Of a stretch of DNA of 64,000 nt, positions 1 through 12,445 are shown piece after piece; positions within the stretch are counted from its first letter, which is position 1, and every line of letters begins with the position of its first letter. The notes under the pieces are model-generated. The model had not been told where the DNA came from. It saw only the letters and a list, made by a program, of their open reading frames with translations, and did not search any database. This DNA is from Amphibalanus amphitrite (taxonomy: Eukaryota > Arthropoda > Thecostraca > Balanomorpha > Balanidae): contig NW_024882786.1 in the NCBI RefSeq assembly GCF_019059575.1, forward strand, positions 1 through 64,000. Direction: 5' to 3'. The position numbers and the translations under genes were made by a program.

Positions 1-1395
1 TCCCCCTCCCCTCCCAGCCCCTGTCCGTTGGCCTGCGCCGGTCGTCCATCATTGTTCACCGCTTCGTCGGCCGTGTCCACAGACCGTATCGGCCCATGGA
101 GGGTACATCGCCGCCTTTGCATCCTATATGGAAATGGGGCACCAATGTTGGCACCACCCTGGAGTTTAGGGAAACCTACGGGCTCCAGAATCCTAACAAT
201 CGGGAATGGCTGAAATGCTGATATTTTTATAAATGCCCCGGCTCCAGTATTTTAGCGGTTTGGTCTTTTCTGTGCTACTCTGTCTCAGACCCATACATAC
301 AGCACTTCGTAGCACTGTAATATCGTTGGCCTTACTCTGAATTCTGAATATTCTGGTTGCGCAGAGCCATACCATCACGTCCCCTGTTATCATACAGGAT
401 CCTCCCTCATCCGACACCCGTCTCCGCCGTCTATGCGTCGCCGACTCCGCCCTCTACGTCGTCTCTTCGTTAGTGTAATGGCGCTGAATCGTCGCTGCTT
501 TGCATGCCTCGTCGCCATCGACGGTGTCGCACCAAGGCGTCGATGTCTGGAACCGTGCCCGCGAAAAGGCATCGAAACACCCAGGAAACACCCTCAGGGT
601 CGGTCTTGAATTGCGATAACGTGTTTTCACAAACTAAGAGATAAGCACGATGCGTTGGAGGATTTGGTAGCGACTGGTGTTTCATGTTAGTGAAAGTGAA
701 AAAGAGGATAGGAATGTGTCAATTATATTCAATTAAGTGCAAGCTTGCGCGGTTATTCTTACGCAATGCTTCTCTTTTATGTGTAGCCAGTGTACGTGTC
801 AGTCACTGTACGGTCGATGTGACGAGAGGCGAGTCACCCTGTCCCGATGACTCATCGCGCTCTCTGCAGAATGACTAATGCCGCTGGTGAAACTGTCCAA
901 AGCGGGGCGCCAGAACAGATTGAACGGTCACCGCGGGATGTTGGCGAGACTGCTCTCAGTTCTGGCCGATGTCCGAATGTCAATCCAGAGATGCTCTGCC
1001 ATAATGCAATGGGTGGTGGGGGGGGGGGTCGCTGGACCCCCTTATACGTTCGCGGCTTGCAAAACACCAATCACCAGACACCATACGTATAGTCAGCATT
1101 TTTAGATCAATCAGAATGTAGTGTGAAATGAATCGATTTAAAACATGAATGATTGGATGACGAAATTATACGGAGTGCTCTTGCCAGGAATATTCTCAAG
1201 TAAATAGTCTGGTTTCGGATGACTTTCTCCCCGATAATTGTTAACAGAATCATCTTCTTTTACCTTCTATCTTTATCTTCTTATCTTTATCTTCTTATTA
1301 TTTAACAATAATAGATGAATATTATGTTTGACAAATTTTTCCATGCAGGGAGCCACTTGAAAAAATGGCAAAAGGAGTTAGACGAAGAGCTATTA
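1..1395. other. gene-free stretch
   Basis: No reading frame here resembles a protein I know, and none is flanked by convincing splice sites in a conserved context. A poly-G run lies near 1018-1027. Upstream exons of the FGF gene could lie here or beyond the window edge, but I could not find one. Confidence 0.5.
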
Positions 1396-2068
1396 TTACG
1401 GAGCGAGCGAAGCGAGCGGAGTCTTTCCTTAGATTAACGGAAATTTCTGAGTATGAGCGGCCGTGGTCACGCTTTTGCGACGCTTATATCTCAGCAACCA
1501 CTCGACCGATTTACACGCGGTAATTTTTGTAGGGTAGCTTCATTCCTTCTACCAAGTATTGGACTATTCCCGATGCATGCGGGTGACCCCTTATGCACGT
1601 GCCACGTGCAAAACGAAGAGGTGTCACTTTTGTAATTGTTGCAATATCTCGGTAAGTACTTGGTCGATTGCGCTGAAAGTTGGCATGTAGGTAGGCACCC
1701 ACTAGGCAATGCATATCCATGTGCCAGAGTTGGGGTGCTGCTGCACGTGCGCACGTGCAGGGGTCGATTCCAGATCTCGAGAACGGCTGGACCGATGGCG
1801 CTCAAATTTGGTACATGGTTTGGGACCGGTTAGTAGGGTGCCGTGCACAAGTCAGTTGGGACCCATTTTGCACGTGCGCACGTGCAGGGTGCCGCTTCCA
1901 GATCTCAAGAACGGCTGGGCCGATTGTGCTCAAATTTGGCATATCGCTAGAGACCGGTTAGTAGAGTGCCGTGCACAAGTCAGCTAGAGGTACCCCCTCG
2001 AAATTTCGCACGTGCAAGGCTCACCCTCTCGCTCGCTCCGTTAGTCGCCCCAAAAGGCGTTATACTGG
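1396..2068 (+). mobile_element. dispersed repeat element, copy A (full length)
   Basis: Copy of a 670-690 bp family also found at 16296, 18134 and 39431. It starts TTACGGAGCGAGCGA, has a GAGTATGAGCGGCCG block (pure GGCCGG runs in other copies), and then several degenerate modules of about 110-130 bp. These modules share an ACGGCTGG-CCGATT core and alternate with the palindrome GCACGTGCGCACGTGC (1743-1758 and 1870-1885). Near the end comes the inverted counterpart TCGCTCGCTCCGTTA, then GGCGTTATACTGG. No protein is encoded and no clear target duplication is seen. The class is unknown; a non-autonomous DNA or rolling-circle element is possible. Confidence 0.85.
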
Positions 2069-2117
2069 TTGCAATATACTGTCTTATGAGAATACTATAT
2101 ACTATATTCAAATAACG

Positions 2118-3227
<1,110 letters not shown>

Positions 3228-3371
3228 CGGGCCCTCGAGCGGGGGCCCGAGAGAGCGGGCCCCCGCTCGAGAGAGCGGGGGCCCGCTCTCTCGAGCGGGC
3301 CCCCGACAGAAATTTCGGGGGGGTCAACTGACCCTCTGACCCCCCCCCCCCCCCCCTGGCTGCGCCACTGA
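3228..3371 (-). repeat. nested GC palindromes and probable transposon end
   Basis: Directly after the CT tract come overlapping palindromes built from GAGAGAGCGGG and CCCGCTCTC units plus GGGCCC. They are followed by GGGGGGGTCAACTGACC, a run of about 18 C, and TGGCTGCGCCACTG. Read on the minus strand, it starts CAGTGGCGCAGCCAGG and runs into the poly-G. That is a familiar style of transposon terminus, but the other end was not found. Confidence 0.6.
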
Positions 3372-4928
3372 AATCGTGTCACATGCACGGCGCACACGAC
3401 ACTGCACTGCTAGGCCGTAGCCGGAACTGAAACGTGGCCTGTAGGTAGGCACCTACTGAAACCCACAGAGCCCAGAACTGAGAGGTGAAGATAGCGAGAG
3501 GAGAAAAAGCGGAAATTAAAGAAATTAATAAATCGTGCAAAACCAGCCGCTGACTTGCCCAGCGGCCGGACTTACCTGCTGTTGCAGTCATTTGTCGACG
3601 TCTTTGAGTGATGCTCCTGACAATCTCAAGCCGATTCACGTCAAGCAGTGAACTTTGCGCCTCATGTCCAAATCATAAGGATCGTAACGATGTGGAAAAT
3701 GTGACACCGATCACGATTGGGCTATATTGCCATCGACACGCTTCAGCGGCCTCGGAAATCCATTTGAAACCGGTCCCAGTGCACCGTCCCGTTCCGGGCT
3801 CCGACATTTGATATCAACAGCCTCCATCACCATGGCAGTCAACACTGGCTAGGAATTGTCCACGCGGTCCCACACTTCTCCAACTAATAAAGACCAGTTT
3901 TATCATTTTCTGTCACACTGATCACCAACACACCACAAGAGCACCAACACCGACACGCCTGCAATACAAACACGATCAAAATCAACACCATCCGGTCACG
4001 CGCCCGCACTGCACATCAGAAATAACGCTTACTGCGCAGACGCATGCAGCCGAACCCGTCTCGCGGCCGGACGTCTGTCTCATCATCATTGGTGATTGCT
4101 GATCACGTGACCATAGCCCGAGGCGGATTGGCGCGCAGACGACGCGACCGTGCGTGGGACGGGGAGTAGGAGGGGGGGGGGGGGGCACGGAAGACGGTCT
4201 GTGGGAGGGGGACGGACGGGACTGGGGGCGGGGTGACTATTGAGGCATCAGATTCGGAACGATGGCAGTAATCGACTTCGAGGCAGTGCCGATGACAATT
4301 TTGACGCCGATGGGATAGAAACGCATGACGTGGCTGATCTTGATCTGCCGCGATGTTGATCTGAGCTGTCCTTCAGCTTGATCTGAGGTGTCCCGAATCT
4401 GGACTGAATCTGGGCTGCGACGTATGGGGGGGGGGGGCGGGGGCGTCGTCCAATCGTACATTGTGTTCCGCGGAGGTCATACCTATGGTGTCACATATCG
4501 TCAGCAGTTTCAGGAGAAGTTACTATCGGCTTATGAGCCGCCCGATGATGTGCTCTGATTTGGAATTCGGCCGATCCTGATAAGTTATACTCGAGGGCCG
4601 CTGTGCAGTGTATTTTCGACATACTCCACAAATGTTCTTGGGTCATCGCATGACCTTGAGATGTTAAATTGCTAGTGGGAAATAAGATTAGGAACTGGCG
4701 AGTCGTTTGGTGTCGTTTTTATCGCTTTAGCTCTACTGGGTAGGCCACAATCCGCTGTGCAGATTTGGGCCACGTGACCTTTGCTGACCTCAGGTCAAAC
4801 GGCTGTGTGACCGTGGGAAACACCGAATAGCTCGCTCGGGCTGCGTATTGTGTATGTCTCGGCCTCTGTTGTGCGCAAGTTTCAGCTTGATCTGACGTGT
4901 TCCGAATCTTGGGAGAATTTAGATCATA
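3372..4928. other. gene-free stretch with poly-G/C runs
   Basis: No recognisable gene. G runs lie near 4172-4184 and 4427-4437. Several short open frames are unconserved and cross these runs. It may be FGF intron if upstream FGF exons lie to the left. Confidence 0.45.
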
Positions 4929-5074
4929 GGCGGCGGAACGGGGAGGGCACCGGGGCACCGTGCCCCCTTTGATTTGGGCATTTTAACATTAGCCCTATGG
5001 GCGTTGCATGGAAAGAATGGGACCAAAAGTCGTCAATGCCCCCCCCCCCCCCTAATTGAAAGTGTTCCGCCGCT
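4929..5074. mobile_element. short inverted-repeat element
   Basis: Starts GGCGGCGGAAC and ends GTTCCGCCGCT, inverted with one mismatch and about 125 bp between. It contains a run of about 14 C. The target duplication is unclear, so this is a tentative MITE in the intron before the FGF exon. Confidence 0.4.
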
Positions 5075-5170
5075 ACTGATCTAGATGCCAAAGTCTGGCT
5101 GACTTCTGACTTCAACTGGCTGCGGCTGCTCCCACCAACCGCAGACCATCTCCGCCAGGAGTCTCAAATA

Positions 5171-5244
5171 TCGAGCACCGGAGCGTCTCGAACCCGGGCT
5201 CTCACTACCGGGAGTCCGATCCTCTATCAACTGAGTTGCGACTT
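5171..5244 (-). other. tRNA-like sequence (degenerate tRNA or SINE head)
   Basis: On the minus strand an A-box-like CAACTCAGTTGATAGAG is followed about 30 nt later by a B-box-like GGTTCGAGACGCTCC, with a possible anticodon arm between. The acceptor stem does not pair convincingly and the T loop is off consensus. I read it as a tRNA-derived SINE or tRNA pseudogene, not a working tRNA. Confidence 0.35.
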
Positions 5245-5307
5245 GCGGGACAGGCATCAGGGCTGAATCCGGGCTTTACTGACATGTGACGTCCCTGTCT
5301 TTTGCAG

Positions 5308-5505
5308 CGTGATGCGGACGAAATGGGCTGCATCTTCATCGAGCAGCTGGACGGAGGATACCTGGTCTACCTCAGCAAGAAGAACGCTCACCTGGGCTGG
5401 TACCTGGGCTTCAAGCGGAACGGCCGGCCCAAGCTCGGACCCCACACGCGCTGGGGCCAGAAGGCGGTTCAGTTCCTGGCTAGGCGGGCCACACCGCCCT
5501 CCTGA
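5308..5505 (+). CDS. fibroblast growth factor, terminal coding exon
   Basis: This 198-nt exon encodes the C-terminal third of an FGF, a secreted beta-trefoil ligand that signals through FGF receptor tyrosine kinases with heparan sulfate. A TCTTTTGCAG acceptor precedes codon CGT and the stop is TGA at 5503-5505. The 65 residues carry the core of the last FGF exon: GCIFIEQLDGGY, YLSKKNAHLGWYLGFKRNG, then GPHTRWGQKAVQFL. The spacing and residues are close to the FGF1/FGF2 end (YISKKH...W-VGLKKNG...GPRTHYGQKA-LFLP), including the basic heparin-binding stretch. Upstream exons were not found in the window. The family is certain; the subfamily (FGF1-like) is inferred from residues alone. Confidence 0.88.
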   Translation, partial: RDADEMGCIFIEQLDGGYLVYLSKKNAHLGWYLGFKRNGRPKLGPHTRWGQKAVQFLARRATPPS

Positions 5506-7179
5506 GGCGGAATAGGCAGCCGAACGGTATCGAAGGGCAAGCACAGCCACGAAAAGAGATCAAGTGGGACCGCCTTTACCCTTCGCCAGGGCGGTGTTCA
5601 GGGATCAGGAACATCAGTGAGTGAGTGATGTCGGCCGATGCCTAGTGAAGTCATTGGGTGACTAGTGACGCCAGTTCAAAGTGACCAAAAACCTCACCCG
5701 TAGCGATGGTGTACTTTGGCGTTGGGTCGAGAGTGAGGATGCTGATAGTATCGTGCATATTGAATGTGCAGTGTTAACTGTGAAATGACGATTCACCCAG
5801 TAGCGATGTTGCCGTTGTTGCAAGATGAAGATGGCCCTCGGCAGCTACCCGATATTGGTGGAGCTCGTTGTGTCTACAAGCTGACCAATGAGTTTGCCGT
5901 CAAACCAATATCAAACTCTTACGCTGGTAATGGTTCGTGTGAGAGACGTGCCAGTACCTAAGCACATGCCTCTAAGTGCCTGCGCTACAGTAGCGCCGTC
6001 GGAGGGCTAGCGAGCATTGGCGAAAGCTGAGTTTTGCTAATGTCGCCGCCAGATGTCCGAAAAAAGCGGTGCAGGATGGTGTTCAGTTGGTGAACGCAGA
6101 GCGTTGCTTTTGTAACACTGCCAGTTCGCCATTAAGCAAGCGTTCCCGGCTGCTGTAACCGATATACCCTGGCTGTACCCTCAGCAAAGCATCAGCAACG
6201 CTGGAGTTGTCTTGTGGTATTGACAACGGCTGCCTCTCTGCCTGGTTTTTAATCGTATAGTTATGTATTTACTGTACGTACCTAATCTCCTAGTTAAATG
6301 TTTAAAAAGCAGCCGCGTGGTACGTTAAGTGGTAGGTTATGTTGCAAAGACACAAAGACAGCATTTCTAAAATTCAAGGTAGTCCTGGAGTAACCACGCG
6401 TTCAGTAGGTACGCAGGCGGTGGGTAATCTACATCCGTCTCTCAAGGCGCGTGCACAGCGCATGCTGGCCCCTGTGATTCATCTGACAGTGTTATCTCCA
6501 TCATCTATCGTTACACTTCAAGTATTATCTAACTGCCGACCTAATACATATGCTCGATATTGTGTTATATGGACCAAACAATGCTAACCCGAGATGTTTA
6601 CCTAGCGGCATGACTGGCGGGAAAAAATCGATGAGGATGAGCAAATGTATTGTTTCGTAGGCCCGGTAGAACAAAATACAGACAAGCTCTAGACACTGAG
6701 CTGAACGACATCAGATCTGACTAAGGTGAGGGCACTGGAACAGAAAAGGGTCGATAATGTACAACTGATCAAATTATCGCCCAACTGAGATGTGCACTGA
6801 TATGAAAATTATGTGGCTTACTGACGCAAACGCTTGAAGCTTTTCACACGTGCTACGTCAGCTGCATTTTGTATGTGCATACCCTGGCAGCTCTTTGCTT
6901 TCACATTGCTTTGTCAAATCATCTAATACAATTTTGACGAAACATGTACTGCCTTTTTATATCGAAAACGCCAATTCCACAAAGACTCCCGAGACAAGAC
7001 TATCGATTCAAACAAACAGTCACAAATAGCAATACTAACAAAACACAGCCCTGAATCCGCCTGTCGGGTCACAGGCAACCCGCCAGACCTCACATTTCAA
7101 TGAAGAGGCCGTCCTGACCTGCCCCGACCGTCTGACAGGATGCTTCTGGAAAATGTCAACCAGTTACCCCGACATGTTT
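5506..7179. other. 3' flank of the FGF exon and spacer to TAF1B
   Basis: The FGF 3' UTR should begin here, but I see no clear AATAAA close by. The two genes converge, FGF on plus and TAF1B on minus. No other coding signal was recognised. Confidence 0.5.
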
Positions 7180-9843
7180 TCAATCATCGAACGACTCCGG
7201 ACTGGCCGTCGCAGTGTGCTGTACGCTGTCGTCATCACGTCTTGACCTCGCCTTCTTCAAGGTGGCTTTCTTCTTCTTTTTGGGATAGCCGACGTCCTCT
7301 GCCACGGCCCCATGACTCGGCCGCACTTCCGTTAAGTACAGACCTGCTTCCTCGCGGTTCAGTACTACTTCGCAGCTCCGGACTAGTTCTTTCCAATACG
7401 GTACTGCTTCTTCCGAGCTTCCTTCTAGCTCTTCAGAGGCCATTTTTCCAACCACCCTTTTACTCTCCCTAGAGCGTCTAGCGCCAGGTGATCTTGGTTC
7501 AGAGCCTTGCCCCGCTCCCTCAAAGATTGGCTTTGCTTTATCAGAGCTCAAACCTACACTCTCATGAATCAGGCCACTTGCATCAGAGCTGCTTTTCCCC
7601 CTTTTTCTACTGGGATATCTGGCGTTACCAAGCCTTGCCTCAGAGCTTAGCACCGCCTCTTCTGAGCTTGGCCCCCCTTTCTCACAGCTCGATCCTCCTC
7701 TGTCGGAAGCGGTTTTCTTGGTCACCTCCTTCTTCTTCTTTTTCTTTGAAGGGCATCTGGCGCTATCCTGACCAGTGTCAGAGCCCAGCTCGACTGCCTC
7801 GGACCCCTGCCTTTGTTCTTCGCAACTCGGACCAGCTCCCTCTGAGTTTGGCTTTGCTCTCTTGGAGGTGCTTTTCTTCGTTCCTTTCTTCCTCTTTCTG
7901 GGGCGTTTGGGGTCACCTGGTCTCGACTCTGATGTCGGCGCTATCCCCTCTGAGTCAGGCTCAGCTTCTTTGGAGTCTGGCTCCGCTCCCTCAGAAGTGC
8001 GCTTCTTAGCCACCTTCCTCTTCCAGTGTTTGTAGTAGCCCTTGTTACGCTTCGCTCGAAACCTCAGAACCTTGGGATCCATACCCTCACGACGCGCGCG
8101 CGCATTGAACACGAGGAATTCCATGCCAACCACGGCTGCCTCGGCGCGAACTACGTCCCGTAGGAAGTGGAAGGGCACTACGTCGATGCTGGCGGCCAGC
8201 AGCTCCAGCAGGCAGCGGTAGTTGATCGGCAGCGCGCCCGCCTCCGTCATGTAGTCGGGCCGATAAGGAGGTACTCCCATCCACGCCTGCGGCAGTCGCC
8301 AGATCTCGTCGAACGGCCGGAACAGGCGCAGGTCGTCGAGCGGCGGCCGGCGCCACGGTGCTGGATGGCGTTCACGGATCCGCCGTTGCATGTCACCTGC
8401 TTCATCGGGGTCATCCACCAGCACTATGTCACGCGACCAGGCCCTGACGCCTTCTGTTTGACTGGGGCGTAAGATAGAAACCTCGGACGGAATGCGTTGT
8501 CGGGCGGCTGTGAGCGTCACCGCCACGGCAACGCCTTCGGCCTTGAGAGCACGCACGTGCGAATCGTCGAGAAGATAATCCACCCGTGACTGGCGAAATT
8601 CGTTGGCGCGGCGCAGCAGTTCACCTCCATGATGCTCGAGCCGCGAGGCGACCGGCCGCAGCAGATCATCGCTCTCGGACGGCGGCGGGGGCATTTGCGG
8701 GGTCAACACCCTGCCAAACAGCTTCATGAGCTGCAGCCGGTACTCGGCACTGTTGTAATTCTGGAAAGTGGAGACCTTCTCCAGTGCGCGGAAGGTGCCC
8801 TCGCGCCGAACATAGTCGAAGAGCAGTTGCCGGTGATGGTGCCGGCAGTAGTCCAGCCCAGGCATTGTCTCCAGCTCGCGGTCCGCCGTGTCCAGCTCCA
8901 CATAGTCCTGTTCGCTTGCCTCTGCGCGCAGCTCGCGCATGAACGCCAGCCACTCTGTGAAGACGAACCAGCGCGGTCCGTCCACGATGGCGTCGTTGCG
9001 CGCCTTCGCTACCTCTGAGTTGCGCACCTCGGTCGCGTCATCCAAGCCCAGCAGCATTTTCAGCGTAATGAGCAGCATGGCCAGCGCAGACGCTTCGGGC
9101 ATGTAGGTGTCGGGCGGCGAACCCAGGCGCGCCACGTTCGTCACAACATCGGCCAGCTGTGTCGGTAGCACCAGCTCGTCCAGAAGTCGCCGCAGCAGTC
9201 GGTGCAACGATGGCTGCGGCGGCGGAGGCAGGCCCAGCTTATTCACCATCGATGATAACTGCTCGCGTATTTTTGCCATATTCATCAACTTGCCAACTAC
9301 GAATGTATTGCACCTATCAGTGCTCACATCCTCCGGCATCTCGTTCCTGGCGGTGAGTACCGGCAGCACGCCCTGGCGTGACCAACGAAACACGTCCGAG
9401 AGGCGACAGAGCGGCTCGCAGTCGACCAGCGCCAGCCACAGCAGCATCACCGCCGCGGTGACGCCGCGGAACATCCTAGTGTTGGCACGGCCAGAGCGCA
9501 GCACTACCTCCCAAAGCTGCGCAGTGGCCTCCGTGAGCTGAGCCGGCGCACCGCGTGCCACCAGCGCCGCCGACCAACGGTGCAGCAGGAGGTTGAGCAC
9601 CTCTTTTGGAGTGATCTTGATCCGCGCTACCCGTTGCTTGGCCTTCCTCTCCTTCTGGCGCTGCCGCTTGGCCCGCGTCGCATCACTGATGACAAAGTTT
9701 CGAGAGGACATGCCTGTTTGCACGAAGTCATCATCTGTGGCCAGGTCTCTGATATCCTGTGACTGTGTGTGGCATTCATCACAGAAGTAGAAGCCATCAT
9801 GAGCAGAGAACTGGTCCCCGCCACACACATCACACACAGTCAT
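7180..9843 (-). CDS. TAF1B: TAF1B, RNA polymerase I TBP-associated factor subunit B
   Basis: A single open frame of 887 codons. The N-terminus is a zinc ribbon (C4-X2-C7-X13-C21-X2-C24) like that of human TAF1B and yeast Rrn7. TAF1B is the TFIIB-like subunit of SL1 that positions polymerase I at rDNA promoters in the nucleolus. Residues about 70-600 form helical, cyclin-fold-like sequence, ending in the family-type segment LPINYRCLLELLAASIDVVP. From about residue 613 to the stop is a 275-residue tail rich in Lys runs and Ser-Glu-Glu-Ala units, absent from the human protein (about 590 aa). The start is the Met just before the ribbon. The lack of introns is odd beside the intron-rich neighbours and could mean a retrocopy or intron loss. 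The function is inferred from family similarity. Confidence 0.85.
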   Translation of the reverse strand: MTVCDVCGGDQFSAHDGFYFCDECHTQSQDIRDLATDDDFVQTGMSSRNFVISDATRAKRQRQKERKAKQRVARIKITPKEVLNLLLHRWSAALVARGAPAQLTEATAQLWEVVLRSGRANTRMFRGVTAAVMLLWLALVDCEPLCRLSDVFRWSRQGVLPVLTARNEMPEDVSTDRCNTFVVGKLMNMAKIREQLSSMVNKLGLPPPPQPSLHRLLRRLLDELVLPTQLADVVTNVARLGSPPDTYMPEASALAMLLITLKMLLGLDDATEVRNSEVAKARNDAIVDGPRWFVFTEWLAFMRELRAEASEQDYVELDTADRELETMPGLDYCRHHHRQLLFDYVRREGTFRALEKVSTFQNYNSAEYRLQLMKLFGRVLTPQMPPPPSESDDLLRPVASRLEHHGGELLRRANEFRQSRVDYLLDDSHVRALKAEGVAVAVTLTAARQRIPSEVSILRPSQTEGVRAWSRDIVLVDDPDEAGDMQRRIRERHPAPWRRPPLDDLRLFRPFDEIWRLPQAWMGVPPYRPDYMTEAGALPINYRCLLELLAASIDVVPFHFLRDVVRAEAAVVGMEFLVFNARARREGMDPKVLRFRAKRNKGYYKHWKRKVAKKRTSEGAEPDSKEAEPDSEGIAPTSESRPGDPKRPRKRKKGTKKSTSKRAKPNSEGAGPSCEEQRQGSEAVELGSDTGQDSARCPSKKKKKKEVTKKTASDRGGSSCEKGGPSSEEAVLSSEARLGNARYPSRKRGKSSSDASGLIHESVGLSSDKAKPIFEGAGQGSEPRSPGARRSRESKRVVGKMASEELEGSSEEAVPYWKELVRSCEVVLNREEAGLYLTEVRPSHGAVAEDVGYPKKKKKATLKKARSRRDDDSVQHTATASPESFDD

Positions 9844-10916
9844 AGCTGCGACTCACGGCTGAGACTTCTAGGTGATATTCTGAGTGTTGTGCAAAGTTGT
9901 TCCAGTGACTACACCAAGGCAGAACCTGATGCTGAAAGATGATTGCTCATTTCTGACCCTGAAATAAAAAGGAAGAATGGCTTTAGGGCCTTCACCTAGC
10001 CTAGGATGGGCAGCACCTAGGTGGGGGTATATTGATATACATGAGTGACAGTAAGATGTTCAGCTAAACATAATAAAATAAATAATGGAGTAGCCGACAC
10101 CTTAAGGTTGCCCTACCACATTCCGGGCCCTGTTCGTTCACTGCTGCCAACAGCTTCCCCAACCTCTCGCTCCTAGTAAGCCACTAGGTGGCTTACTGTG
10201 TTGAAGGGATATGGCCGTGCTGTTGACCAATGAGAGGCTGAGAAACGCAGGCAGGCTGCTGATTATTTGTCAAGATAAGGTCCGAACTACAATTGTGACG
10301 CTGTTGATACGAATGTGTAACAGCAAAAAAAAAAAATATGTTTTAGCGTGAATAAAGTATTCCTGGATAGGACACTCCCTATTCCCCAACACTAGCGCCG
10401 GCGACCAAGCAGCTGCCCTGGTGGCGGAGCGCAGAAACATTGGCAGATAGTGCACCGGCGGTGGCCGCCGCCATATGGGGCCATGCTGTAGACGCGGTAT
10501 CACAGGGCAAAATGTTTTAGCTCGGAATTCTGATGACACGATTTTAAACACTTTCAACATATTTCTAGTCCTTTCTCAGTTTGTAACGTTCCGTTTAGTC
10601 ACTAGCACACACGGAACCATTATCAGGAGCCCATAAACTGGACCGACATTCTTGACTGGTCAATGCAAATTGTTGTCAAATAGCATCGTTCCTCAGCAAT
10701 CCCATAAGTCCTTGTTGATTAATTGTTGACAAAAGTATCCAAGAAGACACGCTCCACCCGTAGGACGCAATGCTAAAATGGCGCCGGTGCCCTATCTGTC
10801 GTTAAATTGGGTGGTCAGAAAATCGGCGGAGTGTCCAGCTATCCAGGAACACCCAATCCATGGTGTTAGGTTAGGTTAGTGATTGTTTTTCCCTTTTTTT
10901 GCGAGACATGTAAGTA
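9844..10916. other. TAF1B upstream region
   Basis: Gene-free. It holds the presumed TAF1B promoter and 5' UTR, with no TATA box I can defend. A short run of the arthropod-type telomere unit TTAGG lies at 10866-10879 (two full units plus TTAG), too short to be more than chance or an interstitial scrap. Confidence 0.5.
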
Positions 10917-12341
10917 GGGGAGACCCGGGAGGTATGGGCCGGTTTTTATGAAATTGCAATTTTCTTCCAGTGGGCAGTGGCTTGACCTGGTTTTTCACTC
11001 TGTGTACGTGAAATTGCCTTTCGCCTGTAAAGTGTGTCTGATATTAGGCATCTGGGATTATCAACTATTTTGTCTCGAGATAACTTTTCATAAATCATGC
11101 GCCTTTTAGATCCATCAAAATACCCAGGGAGGTATGGGCCATGGCCCGGGAGGTATGGGCCGGTGCTATCATATTCTATTCTCGACATTGAGCAAAATAC
11201 TCATAGCTGGGATCTACCTTGAGCTCTCTAGGAGCCTAAGAGTAAGTACCGCATAAGCGGCCAACAACCCACTCCATGGAGGTCGCTTGGCCACATATTT
11301 ATTTGGGTAAACTCAATCACGTTCCATGAAATAAGACAAATAATACTTTTTTCTGTTCGAATGCAATTGGTAGTTAAATTTTCGACCAATCGCGAAAAAA
11401 AGAAAACTTAATGAAGAGGACATTGAATGAAAGCATCATTTTATTGATTTAGGATCACCTGGGCGGGGGTGGGTGGCCAGCACTGGCGGATACAGGATTT
11501 CGGTGACCCCGAGGTCAATGAAAGCTGGGCTCCCTGAACAAATTTGACAGGGCTATCGAACGCCGTTTGAATTTCCCGGATCCGTCCAGTAGTTTCGGAG
11601 ATACGGGGGGTGCAAAAAATGCCCCCCCCCCCCCCCCACTGCGCGGAAGGTGGTCGGGTCGGCCCACCGCCTGCCGGGTTAACGACGTTTGGCGACGTTC
11701 AACAAGGTTTTCCATACGTATCTCTACGCCGAAAGTTGAGGCCTCACCTGGGCGGCCGTTCCTCCCAGGGTATATTGAGGTTCCTCCGGACTCCGCTGAG
11801 TACTCAGGGCGGCTCGCCGGTTCGAGTTGGACGCAAGAGCCAAGTTGCTACGCGCCCTAACCCACAACAACAACTCGCCGGTTCGAGCACGTGACGACCG
11901 GGGCGGGGACGTCTTGTCCCGCAACCTCTCCAGAGCCGCCCGTGGGGCGAATTGGAATCTGCTGCTATTGACCAGCGTACCGCATAAATTCGGTGACCGT
12001 CTTTCGCCAAAAAATTATGCGACCACCCTGCGCCGAAAAATTCGTCCGCCGCCATGCGCTGAATTCGCCGCATGTGAAGTTACGCCGGACGTGCGCTGAA
12101 ATTTTCGGCACAATCCCGCCAGTACACGCAGGACATATTCGGCATAACGGCTATTTTTTCCAGTCTGGCATGACGATACATTTGAAGTCAAAAGTGCTCC
12201 CAAATGAATAAAAAAATTGATTCCATGCCCATATTTTGTCATGGCTCCTCCCATCAGAATCAAATTATTGTTGCCTCCGTATTTTGATTCCAGAAGTTAA
12301 GTTTGCCCAACCTGATACGGCCATACCTGCCAGGTCTCCCC
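10917..12341. mobile_element. 1.4-kb inverted-repeat DNA transposon, non-autonomous
   Basis: The left end GGGGAGACCCGGGAGGTATG and the inverted right end (GGGGAGACCTGGCAGGTATG read on minus) match over about 25 bp with few changes. Each is flanked by TA (10915-10916 and 12342-12343), which suggests a TA target duplication. Internal copies of the GGGAGGTATGGGCC motif lie at about 11128-11161. No transposase frame is visible. Another insert is probably nested near 11480-11650, starting CACTGGCGGATACAGG and holding a long C run. Confidence 0.7.
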
Positions 12342-12445
12342 TATCATTCTTGGATTCACGATGTAAAATAATGTAAGAATATGACAAAAATATCCTTGAA
12401 ATCTTCTTAGGACCTTATCTTGACATTTCCCAGCTTTTTGATAGG

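Noticed and set aside
1709..1987. Recurring peptide-like frames ([24 protein letters not shown]) in several places.
   Set aside because: They come from the modules of the dispersed element, shift frame between copies and occur on either strand. No start or domain supports a protein.
1396..2068. Assigning the dispersed family to Helitrons from the CTGG/T end.
   Set aside because: The 3' hairpin is weak and missing in copy B, the 5' end is not TC, and insertion is not clearly between A and T.
5171..5244. Functional tRNA gene.
   Set aside because: Box-like motifs exist, but stem pairing and the T loop are poor. Kept only as tRNA-like.
9107..9541. Plus-strand frame opposite TAF1B.
   Set aside because: Shadow of the conserved minus-strand gene, no independent support.
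10866..10879. Interstitial telomere.
   Set aside because: Two TTAGG units and a partial are too few.
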